Origin: Marinobacter nanhaiticus D15-8W
Lineage (GTDB): Bacteria > Pseudomonadota > Gammaproteobacteria > Pseudomonadales > Oleiphilaceae
DNA: 64,000 nt
Assembly: GCF_036511935.1 (NCBI RefSeq)
Contig: NZ_AP028878.1
Span: 4,526,001 to 4,590,000, forward strand
Reading direction: 5' to 3'
Of the stretch, positions 26,813 to 34,302 are shown one piece after another. Position 1 is the first letter of the stretch, and each line of letters starts with the position of its first letter. The translations under genes and the position numbers were made by a program. A model generated the notes under the pieces. It was given only the letters and a program-made list of their open reading frames with translations, was not told where the DNA came from and searched no databases.

Positions 26813-27306
26813 TTTTTTACATCGTTTTACGGAATTTTCTGATTGACGTCATGCAGGGTTTGGTGGGTCGTCTATTCTTTTGGGAGCGCTGATTATCTGA
26901 CGCTGCGGGCGGCAGGTAGCTGGGAGCTTGCTTGGGCTTCTGGGGCTGTTCATGGAGGGATGGGTGGCGGTCTTTTCTGTTTTTTCTCTCCTTCCTGAGG
27001 ACGAAGTCGTAACTTCTCATCTTGTTGAGTGTAGGGCCGAGTTATACGAATGCGTTCGCAAGAATCCATGCCGTTTGGCGTATATGTCTGACAAATAATG
27101 GGTATAGATATCCGATTGCGGAGTTATACGCCCCTGCGCCGGATTGGAGGCGGGCGTATAATTTCGTGGTGAGCTTTGGAGCGCAGCTATAAACATTTGA
27201 TTTTCTAATGGAAAACTTGAGCTACTTGCAAATTATCTTGGAATTATACGGACGGGTGTTATCAGAACGCGTTCGTATAATTGGCTGTTAAGGGAAGGAG
27301 TTTCTC
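26813..27306. other. Intergenic junction with three inverted pairs of TTATACG
   Basis: Between the ABC permease and the first AT-rich gene no credible ORF is seen. From 27041 to 27282 the heptamer TTATACG or its complement occurs six times, as pairs at 27041/27079, 27123/27152 (GTTATACGCCC with GGGCGTATAAT) and 27242/27274 (AATTATACG with CGTATAATT). The segment ends with GTTAAGG at 27287, which resembles an integron recombination core and is followed 13 bases later by a gene start. Confidence 0.6.
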
Positions 27307-28203
27307 ATGGAAGTTTTTGAGTCGTTCTTATCACTGTTGAGATGGGAAAGGCTCGCCGCGCTTGCGAATTCTCAATTTTTTTCATCCTTGATTGGCGCGT
27401 TGGCAGGAGCCTTTGCGGGTGCAACCGCAGCCCATAGGATTGCGGAAAAAGCTAAAGAAAGAGAAGCGTACTTGGAGCAATTACGAGCCACAAATTCGGC
27501 CATAATGGCCTCGTATTTAATCTGCAATGCCTTTCTCGGTCTCAAGAAACAGCAAATTGTTGGAATGTATCAACAGTTTTCTGAGAAATCTGAAGAATTA
27601 AAGGCTGTGCGAGCCAACCCCAATCGTGGACACGTTTTTGAATTTGTGGTGGATCTCCGCAGAGTATACGTGCCCAAAACCCCGCTTGAAGTTTTGAACC
27701 GAGAAGTCTACGAGACGCTCAACATTAACGGGCGGCCAATAGCTGCCGCAGCCAGCATTGATGGGGCTATGACATCGCTGCAAGCAGCAATTGAGGTCAG
27801 GGATGCGGCAATTTTGAGAGTACGAGACCAAGAACAGTTTTCAGAAGAAGAGAAGGCAAATTTTTACTTCGGCTATCCGTTAAGTGATGGTTCTGTGAGT
27901 ACTGAATTTGTAGATTCACTGAACGGAATTGTGCTTTACGCTGACGATGTGATTTTCTTCAGCAAGTTACTATGCCGTGACCTTCAGGAATACGGAGAGT
28001 GCATTAGGGCTAGGCTTTTGGAGCGGTACAAAGGTGAGGCACCTAAGGTTTATCGCATAGATTTCAGCGGCTCCGAAGATGCAGGACTATTCCCGGCTGA
28101 AGAAAAGTATGAGGACTGGCTAAAAGGTTTCAAAACTCAAACTGATAAGAAGGAACAACAGCGTCCGCCTTGGTACTCAAAGATATTCGGCAAGAATCCT
28201 TAA
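27307..28203 (+). CDS. Cassette-borne membrane-anchored protein of unknown function
   Basis: This 298-residue protein is not recognised. One glycine-rich hydrophobic segment (about residues 26-42, SLIGALAGAFAGATAA) is followed by a charged, mostly helical cytoplasmic part with possible coiled coil (KAKEREAYLEQLRATNS) and a basic C-terminus. A strong GGAAGGAG site precedes the ATG. Its stop codon lies within the left end of an attC-like site, and its AT-rich composition contrasts with the flanking genes; this fits an integron gene cassette. Confidence 0.75.
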   Translation: MEVFESFLSLLRWERLAALANSQFFSSLIGALAGAFAGATAAHRIAEKAKEREAYLEQLRATNSAIMASYLICNAFLGLKKQQIVGMYQQFSEKSEELKAVRANPNRGHVFEFVVDLRRVYVPKTPLEVLNREVYETLNINGRPIAAAASIDGAMTSLQAAIEVRDAAILRVRDQEQFSEEEKANFYFGYPLSDGSVSTEFVDSLNGIVLYADDVIFFSKLLCRDLQEYGECIRARLLERYKGEAPKVYRIDFSGSEDAGLFPAEEKYEDWLKGFKTQTDKKEQQRPPWYSKIFGKNP

Positions 28204-28280
28204 CAATGCCAGTCACGGCGACGTCTACTATATTGCGGCTTCGCCTCCATTCCGTAGCCGCGCATGCTGGCGGCGTTAAT
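28199..28280 (+). repeat. attC-like recombination site 1
   Basis: The site opens with TTAACAATGCC at 28200 and closes with GGCGTTAAT at 28280. Inner arms GCCAGTCACGGCGACG and CGTAGCCGCGCATGCTGGC are imperfectly complementary with unpaired bases, and the centre TTGCGGCTTCGCCTCC varies. This matches integron attC architecture: R'' TTAAC, R' GTTAA, and the host gene's stop inside the left end. Confidence 0.8.
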
Positions 28281-28307
28281 TTTTTAAAGAGGTCCGTACC
28301 GATAGTG

Positions 28308-28682
28308 ATGCTTCTGGATATTGTACAAATAGTGTTCGGTCTGGGGCTCATTTACCTACTATGGTCTGCGATCATATGGAAAGAGTGGAGCTTCCTGATC
28401 GGTATAGCAGCTCTCTTTGTAGTGCCGATTTCAGTGATTTTGATTTCAAGCTATCCAATTCCTGGGTTTGGGATTATCTATGTGATCTGGTTCGTCATAC
28501 TTTTTGGCTCACGGGATAAAGGGCTGAAAGAGGACGAAGCTGTACCAACAGTCGGCGGTGTTGCAATCAAGGCGGCTCAATACGCGTTTGTAACTGTTCT
28601 AATTGCGGGCGCTATTAGTCTTTTGTTTAGTGGCGGCGCAAGCGATGGCGGTTGTTCTCGAGCTACGCCTCAGTTCTGCTAG
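28308..28682 (+). CDS. Cassette-borne small polytopic membrane protein
   Basis: This 124-residue protein has about four hydrophobic segments (LLDIVQIVFGLGLIYLLWSA, FLIGIAALFVVPISVILIS, FGIIYVIWFVILFG and YAFVTVLIAGAISLLF) and a short Cys-containing tail. The longer reading frame begins inside the attC-like site, so the ATG at 28308 (or GTG at 28305) after AAAGAGG is preferred. No family is recognised. It sits between two attC-like sites. Confidence 0.7.
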   Translation: MLLDIVQIVFGLGLIYLLWSAIIWKEWSFLIGIAALFVVPISVILISSYPIPGFGIIYVIWFVILFGSRDKGLKEDEAVPTVGGVAIKAAQYAFVTVLIAGAISLLFSGGASDGGCSRATPQFC

Positions 28683-28687
28683 AGAAA

Positions 28688-28794
28688 TTAACAAGTGCAG
28701 GCACGGCGACGCCCATTACACTGCGCCTTCGGCTCCATTCCATGGTCGCGCATGCTTCAAGCGTCTATGCAAGCCAAGCCTGTGGACGTTACAG
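28688..28794 (+). repeat. attC-like recombination site 2 (degenerate right end)
   Basis: TTAACAAGTGCAGGCACGGC at 28688 parallels site 1, and GGTCGCGCATGCTTCAAGCG matches the site-1 right arm. The expected GTTAA core is altered: the closest positions are GCGTCTATGC (28761) and GTTACAG (28788). The latter would place the next gene 18 bases into its cassette. The true end cannot be fixed by eye. Confidence 0.6.
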
Positions 28795-28811
28795 AATAAG
28801 GAAAAGTGGAG

Positions 28812-31034
28812 ATGAGTGAATTGACTGGATTTTATGCGTACCCATCACAGCCAAATGAGATAGGGCAATGTATCGAAAAAGCGGTTGATGAGTACAATCG
28901 ATCTCAGTCAGACGTTCACGTCAATACATGGGTTCAACTGGACATAATTGGTCATTTTATTTCAACTGAAGTCTTAAATGGGATTGACGAAGCTGATTTC
29001 CTGATCGCAGATATAACGAAGCTAAACTTCAATGTGACTTATGAAATTGGCTATGCGATTGGAAAATCAAAGAGAGTCTTGCTGACCAAGAATAAAAGTA
29101 TCGAAAACCAAGAGTTAATGGCTGATAAAGTTGGCATATTCGATACTCTTGGTTATAGAGAGTATCAGAACTCACAGGAACTGAAGTCTTTTATCTTGGA
29201 AGCCTCGAAAAAAGCGCCCTTAGAGATTTCATCACGAGTCAACCGGCAAGCACCCGTTTACCTGCTAGAAACGCCATATAAAACCGATTGGTCTGGGCGA
29301 ATAGTCTCTCGAATAAAAAAGTCTGGTTATATTTTCCGAAATTTTGATCCAAATGAACAGCCACGCCTTTCGGCGTATGATGCGATTAATCAAGTTTCGT
29401 CTTCCTACGGAATCGTTGTTCCCCTCTTATCAAAAACCTCATCTGGACACGCTATTCATAATATGCGCGCCGCGTTTATCGCAGGATTATCTGAGGGTAT
29501 GGGCAAGGCATTTCGAATACTACAAAATGGCGATGAACCTGTACCCCTAGACTACAGGGATTTTGTTAACGTAACTTACCATCCGGATGATGTTAATGAT
29601 CATATTGCTGACTTTGCTAGCGATGTCGCCAGAGCGTTTCAAGAGAAAGCGGAAGAGAAAAAGCTACCTGAACGATCCTTTCTTAAGAAATTAAATTTAG
29701 GATCATCGTCAGCCGAAAACGAAATGCGGGATTTGAACGCATATTATCTAGAGACAGATCAATATCTTAAAGCATTGCGAGGGGAAGCTCATCTTGTTAT
29801 TGGACGAAAGGGTTCGGGAAAATCAGCGATTTTTCTGCAAATAAGAGATATTGAGAGAGATAGAAACCGAAGCAAGAATATAGTTTTAGATTTAAAGCCC
29901 GACGGCTATAAATTAATAAAATTCAAAGAAAGAATTCTCAAGTTTCTAGAAGAAGGAACCTATCTGCATACAATAACAGCCTTCTGGGAGTACGTCTTAC
30001 TTCTTGAGATTTGCTACAAAATACTGGAAAAAGATAAGAAAAGGCATATTCATGACCATCTGCTTTATGATGGTTATAGAGCTTTGGCAAATTTATATAA
30101 TGTGGATGACTATGATTCAGATGGTGATTTTTCTGAGCGCATGTCGCAGCTTATGGAAAAGGTGTATTCTGAGTATGAGTCCATTCACTCTGGAAAAGAA
30201 AAGGTCAGCCTTTCCTCCTCTGATCTTACGCAATTACTTTACAAGCATGATGTAAAGGCTTTGCGTAAAGAATTGCTAAGTTACATGGAGCACAAAGGCA
30301 CACTGTGGCTTTTGTTTGACAATATCGATAACGGATGGCCTACGTCGGGTTTGGAGCATAATGATCTATTAATAATCCGGGCTTTAATTGATGCGACAAG
30401 AAAAATTCAAAGGGTATTTGGAAAAAAAGAGCTTGATATAAAAACAGCAGTTTTCTTGAGAAATGATGTGTATGAACTTCTTGTAAAAGAAACGGCCGAT
30501 CGAGGGAAAGAAGCAAGCGTTCTGTTGGATTGGACAGATCCTGATCTGCTTAGAGAATTGGTTAGATTGCGGATTATTGCTAATGGATTGGATGAGGACA
30601 CTGAATTCGTCGAAGCTTGGCTGAAGATAATCGTAAGTCACTATAAAGGCGAAGAGTCATCTCAGTACTTCATCGATAGATCGTTAATGAGGCCGCGGTT
30701 CTTGTTAAACTTGATCAATCACTGCAAAAGCTTTGCTATTAACTTAAATCATGAAATTATATCCGAGTCTGATATTGAAAAAGGGCTGTCGGCGTACGCA
30801 TCGGATCTTCTCAGGGATATCGGTTACGAATTGAGGGATATTGCGCCAGAATCTGAGAATGTTCTTTATTCATTTATCGGGTGCAACTCTGAGATGAATG
30901 AATCTGATGTTTTAGATTTAATTGCTGAAGGGTCTAAGCCAGGAGAAGTTACAAAAAAGATTTTTCAACTTTCGCGGAAAAACCGGGACAGATTTATTTT
31001 TAGGCCCGTCAATCTCACCTTGGGTCAGAATTAA
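28812..31034 (+). CDS. Two nucleotide-hydrolase-like domains plus P-loop ATPase, putative defence protein
   Basis: This 740-residue protein has three parts. Residues about 1-125 contain IDEADFLIADITKLNFNVTY, then EIGYAIGKSKRVLL, a pattern of nucleoside 2-deoxyribosyltransferase/TIR-like Rossmann domains. Residues about 150-290 look like a second, more diverged copy (APVYLLETPY, SSYGIVVPLLS). From about 300 on lies a P-loop ATPase with Walker A GRKGSGKS (331-338) and Walker B TLWLLFDNID (about 500), like the Sll1717-type ATPases. Such sensor-effector fusions are common in antiphage systems; a defence role is inferred. ATG 28812 is preferred over GTG 28806. The gene is AT-rich. Confidence 0.8.
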   Translation: MSELTGFYAYPSQPNEIGQCIEKAVDEYNRSQSDVHVNTWVQLDIIGHFISTEVLNGIDEADFLIADITKLNFNVTYEIGYAIGKSKRVLLTKNKSIENQELMADKVGIFDTLGYREYQNSQELKSFILEASKKAPLEISSRVNRQAPVYLLETPYKTDWSGRIVSRIKKSGYIFRNFDPNEQPRLSAYDAINQVSSSYGIVVPLLSKTSSGHAIHNMRAAFIAGLSEGMGKAFRILQNGDEPVPLDYRDFVNVTYHPDDVNDHIADFASDVARAFQEKAEEKKLPERSFLKKLNLGSSSAENEMRDLNAYYLETDQYLKALRGEAHLVIGRKGSGKSAIFLQIRDIERDRNRSKNIVLDLKPDGYKLIKFKERILKFLEEGTYLHTITAFWEYVLLLEICYKILEKDKKRHIHDHLLYDGYRALANLYNVDDYDSDGDFSERMSQLMEKVYSEYESIHSGKEKVSLSSSDLTQLLYKHDVKALRKELLSYMEHKGTLWLLFDNIDNGWPTSGLEHNDLLIIRALIDATRKIQRVFGKKELDIKTAVFLRNDVYELLVKETADRGKEASVLLDWTDPDLLRELVRLRIIANGLDEDTEFVEAWLKIIVSHYKGEESSQYFIDRSLMRPRFLLNLINHCKSFAINLNHEIISESDIEKGLSAYASDLLRDIGYELRDIAPESENVLYSFIGCNSEMNESDVLDLIAEGSKPGEVTKKIFQLSRKNRDRFIFRPVNLTLGQN

Positions 31035-31113
31035 ACGGATCAGGTTGAAGCATTTTTTATCAGCCGCGCTCCATAGCCCATTCACTAGACAAAATAAACC
31101 TGAACAGAACCGA

Positions 31114-31401
31114 ATGAAAACTCCATCAGAGCAGATAGTAAAGTACTGGCTTGTCTCTCAAGGCTGCTTTGCCGTTGCTTTTGTAGCCTCATTGGTTTCC
31201 CATATATTGCTTCCCGACATTGTCCCAAGCTTTATCGTTAGCTTCCTGACCCAATTGGTATTCTTTTATTTTTGGGGCGGTAGCATGATCGCTTATGGTT
31301 ATTTTGTTTACGATAAATCTGGAAGCTTCCTGAATCTGATATTATTTGAGGTATTAATCATTATTATTTTTACATTCAGCGTGCATGCGTTTTTACAATA
31401 A
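31114..31401 (+). CDS. Small three-helix membrane protein, unknown
   Basis: This 95-residue protein (MKTPSEQIVKYWLVSQGCF) has three hydrophobic stretches (AVAFVASLVSHILL, IVSFLTQLVFFYFWGGSMIAY and LNLILFEVLIIIIFTFSVHA). The longer frame that starts inside the ATPase gene is not used; the ATG at 31114 lies 80 bases after the ATPase stop with only a weak ribosome binding site. No attC site is visible on either side. Function is unknown; it could be a partner of the upstream ATPase. Confidence 0.55.
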   Translation: MKTPSEQIVKYWLVSQGCFAVAFVASLVSHILLPDIVPSFIVSFLTQLVFFYFWGGSMIAYGYFVYDKSGSFLNLILFEVLIIIIFTFSVHAFLQ

Positions 31402-31755
31402 CTTTGAGAGCTAATGGGGTGAGAGTACATTAATCTTGATCAGACTGAAGTAAATCTGGTGTCAGATCTCGCCTTTTTCCATCACTATACTTCCGTGGCA
31501 AAGAAAAGATCCAATCCTGTGCATTGCTCATTTCTCAAAAAAAGTAGAGACGCGAAATATTGGAAAATCCACCGCTCTTAAAAGCAGCAATAATACGAGC
31601 GCATAGATCATATCGCCTCCATCCTGCACTAAGCTTTCGTGCACAAGCCCGGGGTCAGGTCTTGCGTTTTGCCCCTGCCATACAGATAGCAAGAGGCAAA
31701 ACCTGAACCTGTGCATTCTCGACCTATCCATCCTGATTACCAGATTTTCTGGTAT
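31402..31755. other. Intergenic region with repeat remnants
   Basis: No gene is apparent. It contains GAGTACATTAATCTTGATCA at about 31424, a diverged member of the TTAATTTTGA repeat family, and the palindromic GGGTCAGGTCTTGC element at 31647. A minus-strand frame across 31528-31731 reads through that repeat and is not considered coding. Confidence 0.5.
31647..31714. repeat. GGGTCAGGTCTTGC palindromic repeat, copy A
   Basis: GGGTCAGGTCTTGCGTTTTG is followed by CCCCTGCCATACAGATAGCA and the inverted arm GGCAAAACCTGAACC. A closely matching element occurs at 44325-44466. Such elements usually accompany REP-associated tyrosine transposases; none is in this window. Confidence 0.7.
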
Positions 31756-32319
31756 TCACAACACGCCACTATCCGCCACACATAATGCGGCAACTTCTGC
31801 TAACGTCGGATCCTCGCTTCGCTCATTATATGTAGCATTCGGGTCAACCCAGTAATCAATGCATGCACGTAAATATTCTGACAGATTACGCTTCATTTCT
31901 GGCGTATTTGCGATCATGCTATATCGATCTATTATTTTGTTTTTAAAATCGAGATCATACTCTTCCCATAAGAAGGCCGTTTTATTGGTGTATGAATCTA
32001 AATCCACAAAGTCCACATAGCCTAATCTTATCGCCAGCCGCCTAAGAAAAGGATAATCCCCAGGGTGAGTTCCAGCGCTAAACGACGCCCTGACATCTGC
32101 CCCATTGGCAATAACGCCATATTTCTTTGACAAGATAATACTGGAAGCATTGAACCGGCCACACTCGATCTTGTGCTCTTTTATCTCATAGCATGTTTCG
32201 CCATGCGCCGGCCGATAAATATAACTTTCTTCTGAAAAAGCTTTCGTTAGAGCAAGGAACGACCCCACAATCAGGACCGCATTTTTAACAAAACTTAAAA
32301 TCCTGGTATCAACTATCAT
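31756..32319 (-). CDS. Hypothetical exported or anchored protein
   Basis: This 187-residue protein begins MIVDTRILSFVKNAVLIVGS with a hydrophobic segment that may be a signal peptide ending near TKAFS. The remainder is soluble with a Cys pair in GETCYEIKEHKIECG and another late pair (RACIDYW, ALCVAD), which could form disulfides outside the cytoplasm. No family is recognised. The base composition is AT-rich, like the integron-like region to its left. Confidence 0.6.
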   Translation of the reverse strand: MIVDTRILSFVKNAVLIVGSFLALTKAFSEESYIYRPAHGETCYEIKEHKIECGRFNASSIILSKKYGVIANGADVRASFSAGTHPGDYPFLRRLAIRLGYVDFVDLDSYTNKTAFLWEEYDLDFKNKIIDRYSMIANTPEMKRNLSEYLRACIDYWVDPNATYNERSEDPTLAEVAALCVADSGVL

Positions 32320-32478
32320 TATTATGATTCCGACAATACGATCAAAGCCCCCAGGCGAGGAGCGGTAGCCACTGAATGTGCCGTTTTTCGCGCATTGCTT
32401 CAGTTGCTATTTTGTTGATGATCGTCCAGAAAATCGTAAGTAAATCGCATCAAGTTCCCGGGGCCCAAGTTCCTGCCC

Positions 32479-32546
32479 GGGGTCAGATTGAATTAATTTT
32501 GACCGGGCCGCAGCCGCCAATCCTCCTACCCCGCAGACACTAGAAG
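32479..32546. repeat. Dispersed TCAGATTGAATTAATTTT repeat
   Basis: GGGTCAGATTGAATTAATTT followed by TGACCGGGCCGCAGCCGCCA and CTACCCCGCAGACACTAG. The same two-part sequence recurs at 37911-37972, and the second part alone at 44463-44508. Confidence 0.75.
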
Positions 32547-32588
32547 AGACCGGGACAGACTTACTTTCCAGGGGGTACAGGGGGCGTC

Positions 32589-33497
32589 CTACATCGGAAA
32601 CTCTGGACCTGCGCCAGCAGATTGGCCTTCCTCTACTTGCTCCTGCGCCTGGCGTACCTTTTCCGTCACGGTGTTGACCAGGTAGAGCCAGAACCCCTCC
32701 TGCTGAATGGTTCTTTGAAGGCGTTCGGGCGGGATGAACCGCGACATTTCGAACTGGAACCCGCTTTTCTGTTGCTCGTCCTCAGCCAGTAGGCGCAGGC
32801 GTTCGTCCGCCAGTTGAAGGAACGCCTGCGGATCTTCACCGTGGTCGCCCAGCTTTGCCCTAATCAGTTCATACGCCGGTTCAATGCCCCCTTGCGTCAG
32901 CCACGCAATATCCCAGAGGTCACGATACTTCAGCCGCCCTGGCCGCATGGCAAAAGCCACCAGTTTATCGGCGAAGATTTCCTGACGACTTTGGGTGTTG
33001 ATGATCAGGGATTCGGTACCAAGATTGATGCCATAGTGGTTCCGGAGCGTTCGAGGTTCGACTTGGTAGCTGGGCACCGAGCAGATATCCAGGTGAATTT
33101 TCTGAGCTGGCATGTTCCGGCGGTCCGGCGCCGTGTTCACCTTGAGCTTCCAGGTATCCACGTTGCCTTGCTTTTCAGCCTTGGGTTCGGTCACGGTAAT
33201 GGGTACTTCATACTTCTCTTGCAGACGGCTTTCAAGGGTCTCCTTGAGCTTGTCCAGGTCAGCCTTGGAAAAGTCCGCCCCTCCGGTGAAGTCGAGATCT
33301 TCGCTCAGTCGGTTTGAGCCATAGCAGGCTCGCAGACAGGTACCACCAATAAAGGTCAGTTGCTGCAACATATCAGCCTGGCTCAGCTCTCGGAGAATAT
33401 CGTGGTGCAGGATTTCCTTCTCCACTACGGCGCGTAGGGCCCTCAACTCCTGCTGATTGCGGAGCGCTTCGTCTACCAGAGCGTCAAACACTGCCAT
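32589..33497 (-). CDS. abiEii: AbiEii-type nucleotidyltransferase toxin
   Basis: This 302-residue protein carries the AbiEii/MenA-type nucleotidyltransferase signature: FIGGTCLRACYG followed by NRLSEDLDF (about residues 50-70), then IHLDICSVPSY with the third acidic residue and a lysine in FADKLVAFAMR. Such toxins add nucleotides to RNA targets and block growth. The ATG at 33497 overlaps the antitoxin gene by 14 bases, so the pair is co-translated. A longer upstream frame was not used. Confidence 0.88.
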   Translation of the reverse strand: MAVFDALVDEALRNQQELRALRAVVEKEILHHDILRELSQADMLQQLTFIGGTCLRACYGSNRLSEDLDFTGGADFSKADLDKLKETLESRLQEKYEVPITVTEPKAEKQGNVDTWKLKVNTAPDRRNMPAQKIHLDICSVPSYQVEPRTLRNHYGINLGTESLIINTQSRQEIFADKLVAFAMRPGRLKYRDLWDIAWLTQGGIEPAYELIRAKLGDHGEDPQAFLQLADERLRLLAEDEQQKSGFQFEMSRFIPPERLQRTIQQEGFWLYLVNTVTEKVRQAQEQVEEGQSAGAGPEFPM

Positions 33498-34035
33498 CGG
33501 TTGTATCCTGTACCAGGTCGAGGGTTGAGCGGTTAAATCGGTGCATGTCGTCCAGGGCCAACTCATTATCCGCCCTGTAGAGATGGTGAGCGGAATCATA
33601 GTGGAGGTGCTCTACCACATCGGACATACGACGCTCCGTATGGATGAACTCTATCGTGCCATACCGGCCGCAGTTCACTTTGGCCGATCGCCCGGTGCTT
33701 ACCACGGTAATCCAGGACATCGGCATCTGGGAGATGAGGCCCGCTTCGCTCAGTACCGTCTCCAAGCTGATGTAATTGAAATGCCGGGCACGCAATAGGG
33801 CCGCAGCGTGGAAAAGGATAAGGCCACTTTGATCCGGGGCTCCGGGATACTGGTAGATACCCTGGCATACCCTTTCAAGCAGTCCTCGCCGCTCGGCGCG
33901 GTGGAGTAGTGCACGGTACGCCCCCTGGCTCAGATCTGGAAACAACGAGCGGAAAGCAGCAGCAGGATAAAGCCGGCCGCCGGATTCTGACTGGGAGGAG
34001 ATGAGCCATCTCTCAAGGCGTTGTAGGGGTTGCAT
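33484..34035 (-). CDS. abiEi: AbiEi-type antitoxin / autoregulator
   Basis: This 183-residue protein has an N-terminal winged helix (YPAAAFRSLFPDLSQGAYRALLHRAERRGLLERVCQGIYQY region, about residues 20-60) and a C-terminal AbiEi antitoxin part (NYISLETVLSEAGLI, STGRSAKVNCGRYGTIEF). Family members neutralise the AbiEii toxin and repress their own promoter. The ATG at 34035 is chosen because the promoter dyad lies immediately upstream and an extended N-terminus would cross it. Confidence 0.87.
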   Translation of the reverse strand: MQPLQRLERWLISSQSESGGRLYPAAAFRSLFPDLSQGAYRALLHRAERRGLLERVCQGIYQYPGAPDQSGLILFHAAALLRARHFNYISLETVLSEAGLISQMPMSWITVVSTGRSAKVNCGRYGTIEFIHTERRMSDVVEHLHYDSAHHLYRADNELALDDMHRFNRSTLDLVQDTTDGSV

Positions 34036-34051
34036 GGTCTTACTCCGCGCT

Positions 34052-34072
34052 TTGTTATGGATAGTATAACAA
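34052..34072 (-). promoter_or_regulatory. AbiE promoter with inverted-repeat operator
   Basis: A perfect dyad TTGTTAT-7-ATAACAA (34052-34058 and 34066-34072) includes the minus-strand -10 box TATACT (34068-34063). It ends 17 bases before the antitoxin ATG. Binding by the AbiEi winged helix would block transcription; this is inferred from how AbiE systems are known to autoregulate. Confidence 0.7.
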
Positions 34073-34302
34073 AACGCTGACCAGGAAGTTATCAAGGACA
34101 GGCATACCAGGGGCGAAAAAAGGGGCAGATTGAACTAACCCTACGCCGAAGAACATGCAGCTTTCCGGCGAAACAGCAACAACTAAAGCCAGTTTTCCCC
34201 AACTCTGGCAGGACCTCATACGCGATCAGGGTCAGCAAGTGCGCCACAATAAGATAGTCGAGTGGAACGTGAGCTTCACCATTCCGGCGATCACCTGCTT
34301 AC

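Noticed and set aside
28170..28307. Upstream extension of the small cassette membrane protein
   Set aside because: This part of the frame lies across the attC-like site, so a start inside the cassette at 28305 or 28308 is more likely.
27000..31500. Integron integrase gene
   Set aside because: No tyrosine-recombinase motifs are found on either strand in this stretch, so only attC-like sites are reported.
31528..31731. 67-residue minus-strand frame
   Set aside because: It reads through the GGGTCAGGTCTTGC repeat and has no ribosome binding site.
34052..34072. Dyad considered as a terminator
   Set aside because: It overlaps a -10 box and is adjacent to the antitoxin start, so an operator is more likely.
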